From: a virus
DNA: 25,455 bases
Virus record (IMG/VR): IMGVR_UViG_3300046507_000062
Span: 1-25,455 of that record
Reading direction: 5' to 3' (one strand)
The notes beneath the pieces were generated by a model, which was not told the DNA's origin, made no database searches, and worked only from the letters and a program-made list of their open reading frames with translations. Shown piece after piece: positions 14,489 through 22,121 of this stretch (its first letter is position 1; every line of letters begins with the position of its first letter). The position numbers and the translations under genes are program-made.

Positions 14489-17337
14489 TGCCGGACATTC
14501 AAGGGTTCATCCAGCAATATGCGCCGGTCGCGGCGAGCGTCGGCCAGAGGATCGGTGTCGCTCCTGATGTGCTGCTCGGGCAATGGGGACTTGAGACGGG
14601 ATGGGGCAAGTCGGTCATTCCCGGCACGAACAATCTCGGCAACATCAAGGGACCGGGCGTCGCCGCGACGGATAACCAGACTGGCTCGAATGACCAGTAT
14701 CGCGCGTATGCGAACCCACAGGCGTTCGGCAACGACTTCGCGAACCTGATCAGCAGCAACTACAAGGGAGCCGTTGGAGCGGGTTCTGATGCGTCTGCAT
14801 ATGGCAAAGCGCTGAAGGCAGGCGGCTACGCAGAAGATTCGGCTTATGCAAACAAGCTGGCCGGTGCCGTTGGAATGGTGAGGAAATTCGGGGATGCGGT
14901 TGCGTCTGCCATCTCAGGGACTGCCAACGCTGCCGAACTCAGCCCGCAGCAGATGAGTGCACCCGTCATCTCGGCTACTGGACAACAGATCATGCCGCAA
15001 GCAAAACCGCAGACGCCTTCCACCTCGCCGGCCACCTCGTCGTCGCCGGCATCGACCGGCGATCCATTGCTAGACATGGCGCATGGCGTGATGTCAGGCT
15101 CTACAGCGGCGTCGTCAACTCCCGCCACGGCATCGGCACAAGCCGCTGATGATCCTCTGCTCGCGATGGCGAATAGCGTGATGTCGGCCAAGGATGCGCC
15201 GAAGGCCACGCAGCCGGCGAAGTCTGCACAAGCTGGCCCGGCCCCGGTGACGGTGGGCAATGCCATTGGCGCCGCTGTCGAACCGCTTGCAACGCTCGCG
15301 ACGGGTGCAATTGCAACGCCTATTAGTACCATCGCGCGCGTCGGTGCTGCGGCATTGCCCGGAGTCTCGTTCGACCGCGCGAAGCAGATCGGTGAATCCG
15401 TCCAGAATGCGCTCACCTATCATCCGCAGACGGCCGGCGGCCAACAGGCCAATGCTGACATCGGGCGCGTGGCTAACAACGCGCTCGGCGTCATCACCAA
15501 CAGCGCGCCGGTCCAGACTCTGACGAATGCCTATCAGCAGAACTTCGTGCAGAACCAAGGTCCGCTGATGGGGACGATCAACGATGTGATTCCCAGTGCA
15601 ACAGCGCAGATCGTCGCGCCGGAATTGATCGGCCGCGCCAATGGCCTCGTCAAGTCGATCGGCCGCGCTGATGTGCCTGCACCGACTCCCGGCAGCGTTG
15701 AGCTGGCCAATCGTGGCGTCGGACCTGTTCCGCAGGGGATTCAGCAAGCTCCGGTAGGACAGATACCAGTCGCGCCGGCCGCTAATGACCTGTCGGCCAT
15801 TCTCAAGGCAGACCAACCGGTCGCGGCGCCTCCTCCTGCCTCGACGATTGCGCGCGCGCCGAATGATGCGGTTGGAATCAACCGTGTTGCGGTCAACGAT
15901 GCGAGTGGCGGCCGTCCCGATCTTCCGCAGGCGCCATCGACGCAACTCGTTCCGGCCAGCGCCGCGGCGAACGACACCAGCAAGGCCGTTCCTGCTGCTC
16001 CGCCTGCCGTGCCCGCCGAAGTGCCGAAGTTCGACGACTCGACTCCATCGACCGTCAAAGCCTCGCTCGCGCCTGACCAGCAGCAGAAGAATCTGGACCT
16101 GATGCGCGAAGTTGGCCTGACGCAGACGCGGCCGAGCGCAATTTCCGGTGACAAGTTCTCGGCCGGCAACGAATACCAGCTCGCCAAGACTGATACGCCA
16201 CAAGGCGAAGTGCTGCGCGCGCAGTTCGACAAGGAACGTACCGCGCTAGACAGCTATTCCCAGCAGATCGCTCAGGACACTGGCGCTCGATCCGCCTCTC
16301 CCGAAGAGGCCGGCCAGATCATCCGTCAGCCGCTGCGCGACCTGAACGACTATTACGACAGCGCCGTAAAGGGCGTCTACCAGGCGGCCGATCAGCGCGC
16401 GGGCGGCATCGCTGGCATCGACGCGGATTCGTTCAAGTCGATGATGGATACGAAATCGAACTTCGCCGGCAAGTCGGAAAACGGCGCGCTCGGCCGCGGC
16501 ATCAATGCGTATCTGAAAGAGCAGGGCATTCGCAATGCAGATGGCTCCTTCAACCCGATGACGGCGAAGCAGGCCGAAGGTGTTCGCCAGTACATCAACG
16601 GCCAATGGTCTCCGCAGAATTCAGGGCTAATCGGGAAGATCAAGGAAACGCTCGATACGGATGTTGCGAAGTCGGCCGGTGACGACATCTACGCACAGGC
16701 CCGCGCTTTACATGCTGAGCGCAAGAATGTGCTCGACAACCCGAAAGGCATTTCCTCGCTGCTCAATGAGGAAGGGCCGAACGGTATAAACCAGATCGTG
16801 CCCGATGAGAAGGTCGGACAGAAACTGACTTCGATGCCGGTCGGCCAGCTTCGCCATATTGTCGAGACTCTGAAGAATGCACCTGAACCGCTTCAGCCAA
16901 CGGCTCAGCAGGCTCTGTCCGAGATGAAGGGGGTATTTGCGGACGCGGTGAACAAAGCCGGTCAGGGCGCCGAATGGAACGCTGCCAGGGTGACGAAGCA
17001 GTTGAATGATCAGCGCTCGCGTATGGGGCTGCTGTTCGATGATGCAGAAATGAGCCGATTCCGCACGCTGAACGATGCCGGGCACGTCCTGCAAAAGCCG
17101 ACTGCCTATCCCGGCGCCGCGGTGCAGGGTCATAACCTGCTTCAGAAGGCTGTCATCTGGGCGCCGACTGCCGCAACGACTGGTGCTGCCTCTGCGCTGT
17201 TCGGGCCGCTCGGTGCTGCGGTGGCGGCTCCAGCAGGGGCTGCATTGACGAGAAAGGCGACGGAGTTCGTCAACCGGCGCGCGGCCAACAAGCTATCGGA
17301 ATCGCTGTCCAATCCACGCGTCGATTGGGACAAGTAA
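14488..17337 (+). CDS. Ejection protein with N-terminal FlgJ/GH73-like murein hydrolase domain (949 aa)
   Basis: The ATG at 14488 overlaps the upstream stop (TGATG). Residues about 10-135 resemble the FlgJ/GH73 glucosaminidase fold: IGVAPDVLLGQWGLETGWGKS with likely catalytic E36, then NNLGNIKG. This domain would open peptidoglycan during DNA entry. Residues 140-600 are low-complexity and rich in A, P, S and Q, with two copies of D-P-L-L-x-M-A-x-x-V-M-S at about 192-203 and 222-233. The remainder is helical. A hydrophobic Gly/Ala segment near the C-terminus (WAPTAATTGAASALFGPLG) could insert in the membrane. It fits the P22 gp16 position but is larger (gp16 is 609 aa). Confidence 0.82.
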   Translation: MPDIQGFIQQYAPVAASVGQRIGVAPDVLLGQWGLETGWGKSVIPGTNNLGNIKGPGVAATDNQTGSNDQYRAYANPQAFGNDFANLISSNYKGAVGAGSDASAYGKALKAGGYAEDSAYANKLAGAVGMVRKFGDAVASAISGTANAAELSPQQMSAPVISATGQQIMPQAKPQTPSTSPATSSSPASTGDPLLDMAHGVMSGSTAASSTPATASAQAADDPLLAMANSVMSAKDAPKATQPAKSAQAGPAPVTVGNAIGAAVEPLATLATGAIATPISTIARVGAAALPGVSFDRAKQIGESVQNALTYHPQTAGGQQANADIGRVANNALGVITNSAPVQTLTNAYQQNFVQNQGPLMGTINDVIPSATAQIVAPELIGRANGLVKSIGRADVPAPTPGSVELANRGVGPVPQGIQQAPVGQIPVAPAANDLSAILKADQPVAAPPPASTIARAPNDAVGINRVAVNDASGGRPDLPQAPSTQLVPASAAANDTSKAVPAAPPAVPAEVPKFDDSTPSTVKASLAPDQQQKNLDLMREVGLTQTRPSAISGDKFSAGNEYQLAKTDTPQGEVLRAQFDKERTALDSYSQQIAQDTGARSASPEEAGQIIRQPLRDLNDYYDSAVKGVYQAADQRAGGIAGIDADSFKSMMDTKSNFAGKSENGALGRGINAYLKEQGIRNADGSFNPMTAKQAEGVRQYINGQWSPQNSGLIGKIKETLDTDVAKSAGDDIYAQARALHAERKNVLDNPKGISSLLNEEGPNGINQIVPDEKVGQKLTSMPVGQLRHIVETLKNAPEPLQPTAQQALSEMKGVFADAVNKAGQGAEWNAARVTKQLNDQRSRMGLLFDDAEMSRFRTLNDAGHVLQKPTAYPGAAVQGHNLLQKAVIWAPTAATTGAASALFGPLGAAVAAPAGAALTRKATEFVNRRAANKLSESLSNPRVDWDK

Positions 17338-17490
17338 CGGAAACACGAAGCGTATCAGCCAGTGCGATTGATGGCGTGGCTGCCATACAGGTGCGGTTTT
17401 CAGCTTTCTCTCATCAATCTCAAAAGGCGTCCCGCGTTTTCTGCCGAATACGGCAATAACTCTGCCGTGAATGTCTAGCACTTCGAACAT
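17293..17490 (-). CDS. 65-aa antisense protein with hydrophobic segment, moron candidate
   Basis: On the minus strand an ATG at 17490 follows TTGGGGA, a usable RBS, and lies 35 bp downstream of a perfect TATAAT. The N-terminal half looks like a small beta structure (MFEVLDIHGRVIAVFGRKRG); the C-terminal half has a hydrophobic stretch at about 44-61 (WLIRFVFPLLVPIDAWIG) and a basic end. The last 45 bp overlap the 3' end of the large ejection gene on the other strand. It lies between the ejection genes and the tail spike, where P22 carries sieA and the immI region. A superinfection exclusion role is a positional guess. The ORF could also be chance. Confidence 0.4.
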   Translation of the reverse strand: MFEVLDIHGRVIAVFGRKRGTPFEIDERKLKTAPVWQPRHQSHWLIRFVFPLLVPIDAWIGQRFR

Positions 17491-17500
17491 GTAGTTCCCC

Positions 17501-17525
17501 AAGCCCTCCCTGTGAGGGCTTTTTC
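17501..17525 (+). terminator. First of two tandem terminators before the tail spike
   Basis: AAGCCCTC (17501-17508), loop CCTGT, and GAGGGCTT (17514-17521) make a perfect 8-bp stem, followed by TTTC. Confidence 0.85.
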
Positions 17526-17531
17526 ATTATA
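17526..17531 (-). promoter_or_regulatory. -10 box TATAAT for the antisense 65-aa ORF
   Basis: On the minus strand the sequence reads GGCCTATAATGAAA, located between the two tandem terminators. The -35 region falls in the T-rich tail of the second terminator and is poor (AAAAGC at 17 bp spacing). The octamer CCTATAAT is identical to that before the 5810-5953 gene. Confidence 0.35.
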
Positions 17532-17532
17532 G

Positions 17533-17556
17533 GCCACCCAAAGAGGTGGCTTTTTT
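17533..17556 (+). terminator. Second tandem terminator before the tail spike
   Basis: GCCACC (17533-17538), a 6-nt loop and GGTGGC (17545-17550), followed by six T. It ends only 14 bp before the tail spike ATG, so a spike transcript must either read through it or start within this gap. Confidence 0.85.
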
Positions 17557-17570
17557 GTTTTGAGGCCCAC

Positions 17571-19730
17571 ATGCAAATCCTCCCGAACGCGAAGTCGCAG
17601 TTCATTGACCAGAACGGGCTTCCCTTGGCAAGCGGCACAGTGGGGTTCTATTTCCCCGGCACGCTGAACCCGAAGCCGACATATCAGGACGCGGCCGGCA
17701 CGATCGCCAACACCAATCCTGTCACGCTCGATAGCCGCGGTCAGGCGCTTATCTGGGGCTCGGGCGTTTATCGCCAGATCGTCAAGGACTCGTCGGGTGT
17801 CACGATCTGGGATCAGGTAACAGAGGATTCCAATTCGGGCCTGGTAGGCAACATCACGGATGCGAAGTATGTCAGCGGCACGAACTTTACTCCGGGGGTG
17901 ACGACAACGCTGACCCTTCCGATCGCGCCGGGTGCTTCGGCGAACATGTGGGTGTTCTTCGACGCTGCATATCAGGCCGACGACCAGATGTCGGTTTCAG
18001 GGACGACGCTCACGTTCAACAGTCCGATCCCGGTGGGCGTGCAAGAGGTCAACGTCAAGATCGGGACAACCATCGCGATCGGCACTCCCAACCCTGGCTC
18101 AGTGACCGACGCCTCTGTTTCCAGCGGCAGCGCGCTCTACAACCGCATCAACAACTTCATCGACGTGACGGACCCGCGCTTTGGTGGCAAGGTCGACGGC
18201 GTCACGGACGATACCAGCGCCATTCGCGCGGCGGTCGTCTATGCCTCATCGAGGGGCGGCGGTACGGTGTTTATCCCGCATGGCACGACAGTCGTTTCAT
18301 CGTCGATCGTGGTTCCGTCGAACGTGACGATTTGCGGCGATTCGATGTACGCCACGACGGTTACTGTCCCGTCGAACGCAACCGGTTTCAATGGCTTCAA
18401 TCCGAATGCGGTTTTTATCCTGAACGGCAACAACTGCGGCATTCGTGATCTCGGCATGGACGGGAATATCGCGAACAATGCCGCGCAGGCTTTCGGAGCG
18501 GTTTCGAATACCTTGCCGGTGTCCGGCCTGTTTGTCGAAAACTGCTATATCCGCAACTTCATCTACAACGGCATCATCCTCAATCCGGCAACCGGCAGCG
18601 TGTCGAACTACAGGTTCAACCGCAATAGGCTGGAAAATATCGGGTGGGGCGGCATCACCGCCTATTGCTCGACGAATGGGGAGATCAAGGACAACTCCAT
18701 CATCAGTTGCGGCTCGAGCGCAATCCAGACGGGCTACAACTCTAACATCAGCAACTTCACGGTGGCACAGTACGTTGTCATCGAGGGCAACTACGTCAAC
18801 CGCGCCACGCCTCCTACCCATATCGTCAGCAGCGCGGCAGAGAACGGGTTCATGATCGTGGTCGGCGCAGGGGATCAGTACATCACGGTCTCCAACAACA
18901 TCTGCTACGACAACCGCAATGCAGGGAATGACGGAATCGGCCTCGGCCAGGATGGAACACGTTCGAACGAGGGGCTCGTATTCGATTCCAACGTCGTCAT
19001 CTACGCGGGCCTGTTTGGCATCGACGTAAGCTCCAATCACATCGTCAGCAACAACTACATCAGGTTCTCGTCACAGCAGGGCATCAAGCTCGGCACTGAC
19101 CTCGGCGGGAACCTCGCGAATGCGACGGTGGTGGACAACATCATCGATTCCTGCAACTTCGCCGGGAATGGATCTCAGGACGGCATCTGGGTCGATGCGA
19201 CGTTGACCGCAAGTATCCCGACTGCGCTATACGAAAACATCAAGATCAACGGTAACCGGGTGATCGACTTCAACCCGACGCCGCATACGATTTTCGGCCT
19301 GAATATCGGGTTTCGCAGCAACCTGACCTACCTGAATTGCGAGTTTTGCGACAACGATTTTTCGCAATTGACTGGCGTCAACGGTAACGCGTTCCAGGCG
19401 TCGGGGCCGAGCGCGAATTATGTTGGCTGGTCATTCAGGAAAAACAAACACCCAGTCCCACTTCCGGCCATCGCCGGGACGGCCCCGTTAATCATGGGGC
19501 TCGATGCGGCAACCGTTGTAAACGGAGGTGCCACGAACCTAACAAACTTTGTCGGCGGATTCGACGGGCAGGAATTCACAGTTCAGTCCGGCAACGCGAA
19601 CACGACGTACATCAATGGTTTGGGCATTTCGATTCACAACAGTGTGAATCAACCAACTACCGCATCTTCGATTTATAAGTTCTTCAAATACGCGTCGATC
19701 TGGTATCTGAACCAGTTCTATACGCCTTAA
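17571..19730 (+). CDS. Tail spike with head-binding, adaptor and pectate-lyase-like beta-helix domains (719 aa)
   Basis: Residues 1-85 (MQILPNAKSQFIDQNGLPLA ... VYRQIVKDSSGVTIWDQ) are the common N-terminal particle-binding domain related to that of the P22 tailspike. Residues 103-165 are the beta module also found in the 10575 gene. From about 198 the pattern VTDPRFGGKVDGVTDDTSAI begins a pectate_lyase_3 right-handed beta-helix, with repeated short N-x-I/V strands up to about 620 (for example ENCYIRNF, GNYVNRA, DSNVVIY). The C-terminal ~90 residues form a separate beta domain. It would bind and probably cleave surface polysaccharide; a specific catalytic residue is not evident to me. RBS GAGG 7 bp before the start. 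The holin follows 13 bp after the stop. Confidence 0.88.
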   Translation: MQILPNAKSQFIDQNGLPLASGTVGFYFPGTLNPKPTYQDAAGTIANTNPVTLDSRGQALIWGSGVYRQIVKDSSGVTIWDQVTEDSNSGLVGNITDAKYVSGTNFTPGVTTTLTLPIAPGASANMWVFFDAAYQADDQMSVSGTTLTFNSPIPVGVQEVNVKIGTTIAIGTPNPGSVTDASVSSGSALYNRINNFIDVTDPRFGGKVDGVTDDTSAIRAAVVYASSRGGGTVFIPHGTTVVSSSIVVPSNVTICGDSMYATTVTVPSNATGFNGFNPNAVFILNGNNCGIRDLGMDGNIANNAAQAFGAVSNTLPVSGLFVENCYIRNFIYNGIILNPATGSVSNYRFNRNRLENIGWGGITAYCSTNGEIKDNSIISCGSSAIQTGYNSNISNFTVAQYVVIEGNYVNRATPPTHIVSSAAENGFMIVVGAGDQYITVSNNICYDNRNAGNDGIGLGQDGTRSNEGLVFDSNVVIYAGLFGIDVSSNHIVSNNYIRFSSQQGIKLGTDLGGNLANATVVDNIIDSCNFAGNGSQDGIWVDATLTASIPTALYENIKINGNRVIDFNPTPHTIFGLNIGFRSNLTYLNCEFCDNDFSQLTGVNGNAFQASGPSANYVGWSFRKNKHPVPLPAIAGTAPLIMGLDAATVVNGGATNLTNFVGGFDGQEFTVQSGNANTTYINGLGISIHNSVNQPTTASSIYKFFKYASIWYLNQFYTP
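17877..18065 (+). repeat. Beta module copy 2 (shared with the 10575 gene)
   Basis: Encodes tail spike residues 103-165 (TNFTPGVTTTLTLP ... SPIPVGVQEV). See the copy at 10884-11078. Both the order of conserved residues and parts of the DNA sequence agree, pointing to shared ancestry by duplication or recombination. Confidence 0.75.
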
Positions 19731-19743
19731 AGGACGACCGGCA

Positions 19744-19923
19744 ATGGATCATTACAAAGAACAAATTGTCGCCGCCGCGAAGACGGCGCCGGCCTGGGTC
19801 GGGGTGGTAATGGGCCATGCGATCGACAGCATCACACTGTCCGGCCTCGCGTTACTCGCATCAACCATTTATAGCGTCGTTCAGACCTATATCTCGATCC
19901 GCAAATACAGGAGCCAGAAATGA
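19744..19923 (+). CDS. Small holin, T7 gp17.5-like class II (59 aa)
   Basis: RBS AAAGGACGA precedes ATG 19744. The product has an amphipathic start (MDHYKEQIVAAAKTAPAW), one or two weak hydrophobic spans (about 17-26 and 31-48) and a basic tail RKYRSQK. Its layout resembles T7 gp17.5, including KTAP near residue 13 and IYSVVQTY near 42. As in T7 it follows the tail fibre/spike gene. Holins form the membrane lesions that release endolysin. The stop overlaps the endolysin start as ATGA. The homology is judged by eye from a short alignment. Confidence 0.72.
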   Translation: MDHYKEQIVAAAKTAPAWVGVVMGHAIDSITLSGLALLASTIYSVVQTYISIRKYRSQK

Positions 19924-20402
19924 GCGCCTTTGATGACGCTTTCTCGGCCCTTATAGGCAACGAGGGCGGCTATGTGAACAGCCCGGCCGATCCTGGTGGA
20001 GAAACCATGTTCGGAGTGACGGCCCGCGTCGCGCGCGCATGGGGCTATGCCGGCGATATGAAAGACCTTCCGCTCGAGACTGCCAAGGCAATCGCGAAGA
20101 AGAACTATTGGGATGCGTATCAGTGCGACCAGTTCGACCCGCGCATTGGCTTTCAGGTGTTCGACGCCGCATACAACGGCGGTCACCCGGCGCAATGGCT
20201 TCAGCAGGCGGCCGGCGTCACGGCTGACGGCGTGATTGGCTCTATCACGGTCGGCGCAGTGCGCGCGGCAGATCCAATGAAACTCATCATCCTGTTCAAC
20301 GCCTCGCGCCTTCTCTACTACACGAGCCTCGCTGCTTTCGAGAGCTTCGGTAAAGGCTGGGCTAACCGGATCGCTGGTAATTTGCGGAGGGCCGCGTCAT
20401 GA
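19920..20402 (+). CDS. Endolysin, glycoside hydrolase family 108
   Basis: 160 residues, the usual length. The N-terminal pattern LIGNEGGYVNSPADPGGETM with catalytic E15 is the GH108 signature, followed by FGVTARVARAW. The C-terminal part (about 95-155) matches the peptidoglycan-binding PG_binding_3 domain, with GVTADGVIGSITVGAV and a final GWANRIAGNL. It cleaves the glycan backbone of peptidoglycan at the end of infection. There is no signal peptide or SAR segment, so it needs a holin to leave the cytoplasm. It overlaps both neighbours by 4 bp, forming a tight lysis operon. Confidence 0.92.
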   Translation: MSAFDDAFSALIGNEGGYVNSPADPGGETMFGVTARVARAWGYAGDMKDLPLETAKAIAKKNYWDAYQCDQFDPRIGFQVFDAAYNGGHPAQWLQQAAGVTADGVIGSITVGAVRAADPMKLIILFNASRLLYYTSLAAFESFGKGWANRIAGNLRRAAS

Positions 20403-20962
20403 GCGCATGGACATCAGCATTGAACGTCGTCAAGACGCTCGCGCCGACGATCGCTACCGCATTGGGCGGTCCGCTTGCCGGTGGCGCAGTCGTGGCTCTG
20501 GAAAGTGTATTCGGTATCACGCCAAAGCCCGATGCATCGACTGATGATCGTCAAGCATCACTCGCTGCGGCGATCAGCGGTGCGACGCCTGAGCAGCTCG
20601 CAGCCATGAGGGCAAAGGATCAGGACTATGCGCTCGCAATGGCGCAGGCCGGATTCAAGAACACGGAGACGCTTGCTTCTCTGGCAGTTCAGGACCGCGC
20701 CAGCGCGCGTGCCATGCAGATCAGCACCAAGAGCATGACGGCGCCTTTTCTCGCTGTCTTCGTCACGCTTGGGTTCTTCGGCTGCCTCGCGCTGATGATG
20801 TTCTATCCGATCCAGAAGGAAGCGCACGACGCCCTGATGCTGATGCTGGGAGCCCTTGGAGCTTCGTGGTCGGCGGTCGTCGCCTACTACTTCGGTAGCA
20901 GCCAGTCGAGTGATCGCAAGACGGAGTTGCTCGCTCAATCCACGCCGGGGGCGTCTCAATGA
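20399..20962 (+). CDS. Three-span holin, GTA_holin_3TM type (187 aa)
   Basis: RBS GGAGG lies 10 bp before the ATG. The N-terminus has a Gly/Ala-rich hydrophobic stretch (about 15-36, IATALGGPLAGGAVVAL). A soluble helical region at about 45-105 with KDQDYALAMAQAGFKN follows, then two strong spans at about 114-136 (APFLAVFVTLGFFGCLALMM) and 143-166. The basic/polar tail ends SSDRKTELLAQ. This layout matches 3TM holins first described for gene-transfer-agent release. With the smaller protein at 19744 it gives the cassette two holin-like genes; one may act as a regulator or antiholin. Confidence 0.82.
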   Translation: MSAWTSALNVVKTLAPTIATALGGPLAGGAVVALESVFGITPKPDASTDDRQASLAAAISGATPEQLAAMRAKDQDYALAMAQAGFKNTETLASLAVQDRASARAMQISTKSMTAPFLAVFVTLGFFGCLALMMFYPIQKEAHDALMLMLGALGASWSAVVAYYFGSSQSSDRKTELLAQSTPGASQ

Positions 20963-21198
20963 ACCTGATTCTTCGCTACCTGATGAACTGGCTGATCCTG
21001 CTCGACCAGGCGCTCAACACGCTCGCAGCAGGTTCGCCAAACGAAACGATCAGTGAGCGCGCAGCAAAGGCGCGCAACGCCGGGCGCCGATGGGGATGCA
21101 TCCTCTGCAAGGCGCTGAACTGGATCAACCGCGGCCACTGCGACAAGGCTCTCACATCAACTATCGGCGACGACGCCGTAATTCCTGACGGTAAATGA
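20959..21198 (+). CDS. Hypothetical lysis-linked protein (79 aa)
   Basis: The start overlaps the 3TM holin stop as ATGA and the stop overlaps the next gene as ATGA. The protein has a hydrophobic N-terminal segment (MNLILRYLMNWLILLDQAL), then SPNETISERAAKA and GRRWGCILCKALNWI with HCDKAL. It resembles a small family near phage lysis genes that has no known role. Cys47, Cys50, His60 and Cys61 could bind a metal but are more likely incidental. It is not recognisable as a spanin: no lipobox or periplasmic coiled coil is visible. Confidence 0.7.
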   Translation: MNLILRYLMNWLILLDQALNTLAAGSPNETISERAAKARNAGRRWGCILCKALNWINRGHCDKALTSTIGDDAVIPDGK

Positions 21199-22121
21199 CC
21201 ATGAAAAGAATCCTCACCGCTCTCGCGCTGGCATGCGCTGCTGTTTCCTCGTTCGGAGCCACGCTCAACCCGGTGCAGTTGCTCAATCCGGCCGGATCGA
21301 GTTCAGGCCAGGCGATCATCTCGACAGGGGCATCGACTGCACCCGCATGGGCGAATGTGCAGGTTGCGAACGTGACTGGTGCGGCGCCGTCTGCGTCGCC
21401 CAACCTGACGGGTGTCTTAACGATCACGAATTCAGCGACAAGCGGCGGCACGATCGTCGTTAACGCCACTGGCAATACCGGATCGGGCGCAGCGATTGTC
21501 CTCGGAGGCAACGGAGTTACAACGCCGAACAAGTTTATCCGCGCGTTCAATGGTGCATTCCAGATCGTCAACAGCGCGAACAGCGCGACGCCGATGTCGA
21601 TGGACGACGCCGGCAATGTGACGTTCTCGGGAAGCGTTACTGGAACCGCAGGATCGTTTTCGACGCTCTCTGCGTCAGGTCTGATCTCTCCGTCGAGCAC
21701 GGTTGGAATCAAAGGAACAACCGCGGCTGACAATGCGAATGCGGGCAGCGTTGGCGAGTTCCTGACGGCCACCGGAACTGGTGTTTCCCTGACCAGTGGG
21801 ACGACTGCCAATATCACGAGCATCGTGCTGACTGCGGGTGATTGGGACGTGAGCGGGAACGTCGAATTTATATCAGCTGCCGGCACGATAATTACAATCG
21901 CCCAAACTACGGTTACGACGACGAGCGGGGCGAATGGAACTAACGGTATTAGAGGGATAAACAGCGCTACTCAGGCGGCATCGAACAACCTTTCACTGGT
22001 AGCGCCGGTACAGCGGTTCAACGTCTCAGGATCAACCACAGTTTTTCTGACTGCTACCGCGAGTTTCAGCACGAGCACGCTGACAGCTACCGGAGTTATT
22101 CGCGCACGACGCGTCCGCTGA
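21195..22121 (+). CDS. Fibre-like protein with predicted Sec signal peptide (308 aa)
   Basis: Start ATG 21195 overlaps the upstream stop; ATG 21201 would give the cleaner signal MKRILTALALACAAVSSFG. The likely cleavage is after residue 21 (SFG, then ATL). The mature part is Ser/Thr/Gly/Ala-rich and looks like phage fibre sequence: LNPAGSSSGQAIISTG near the start, repeats of short beta-strands, and a C-terminal domain of the type WDVSGNV ... FSTSTLTATGVIRARRVR found on phage structural proteins. A signal peptide on a fibre-like protein is unusual, because virion proteins assemble in the cytoplasm. It may be exported to the cell surface. Its 3' end overlaps the convergent acyltransferase gene by 26 bp. 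Confidence 0.78.
   Translation: MTMKRILTALALACAAVSSFGATLNPVQLLNPAGSSSGQAIISTGASTAPAWANVQVANVTGAAPSASPNLTGVLTITNSATSGGTIVVNATGNTGSGAAIVLGGNGVTTPNKFIRAFNGAFQIVNSANSATPMSMDDAGNVTFSGSVTGTAGSFSTLSASGLISPSSTVGIKGTTAADNANAGSVGEFLTATGTGVSLTSGTTANITSIVLTAGDWDVSGNVEFISAAGTIITIAQTTVTTTSGANGTNGIRGINSATQAASNNLSLVAPVQRFNVSGSTTVFLTATASFSTSTLTATGVIRARRVR

Noticed and set aside
15115-16203. A 362-codon ORF on the minus strand.
   Set aside because: Antisense to the low-complexity part of the large ejection protein; Arg-rich composition typical of shadow frames.
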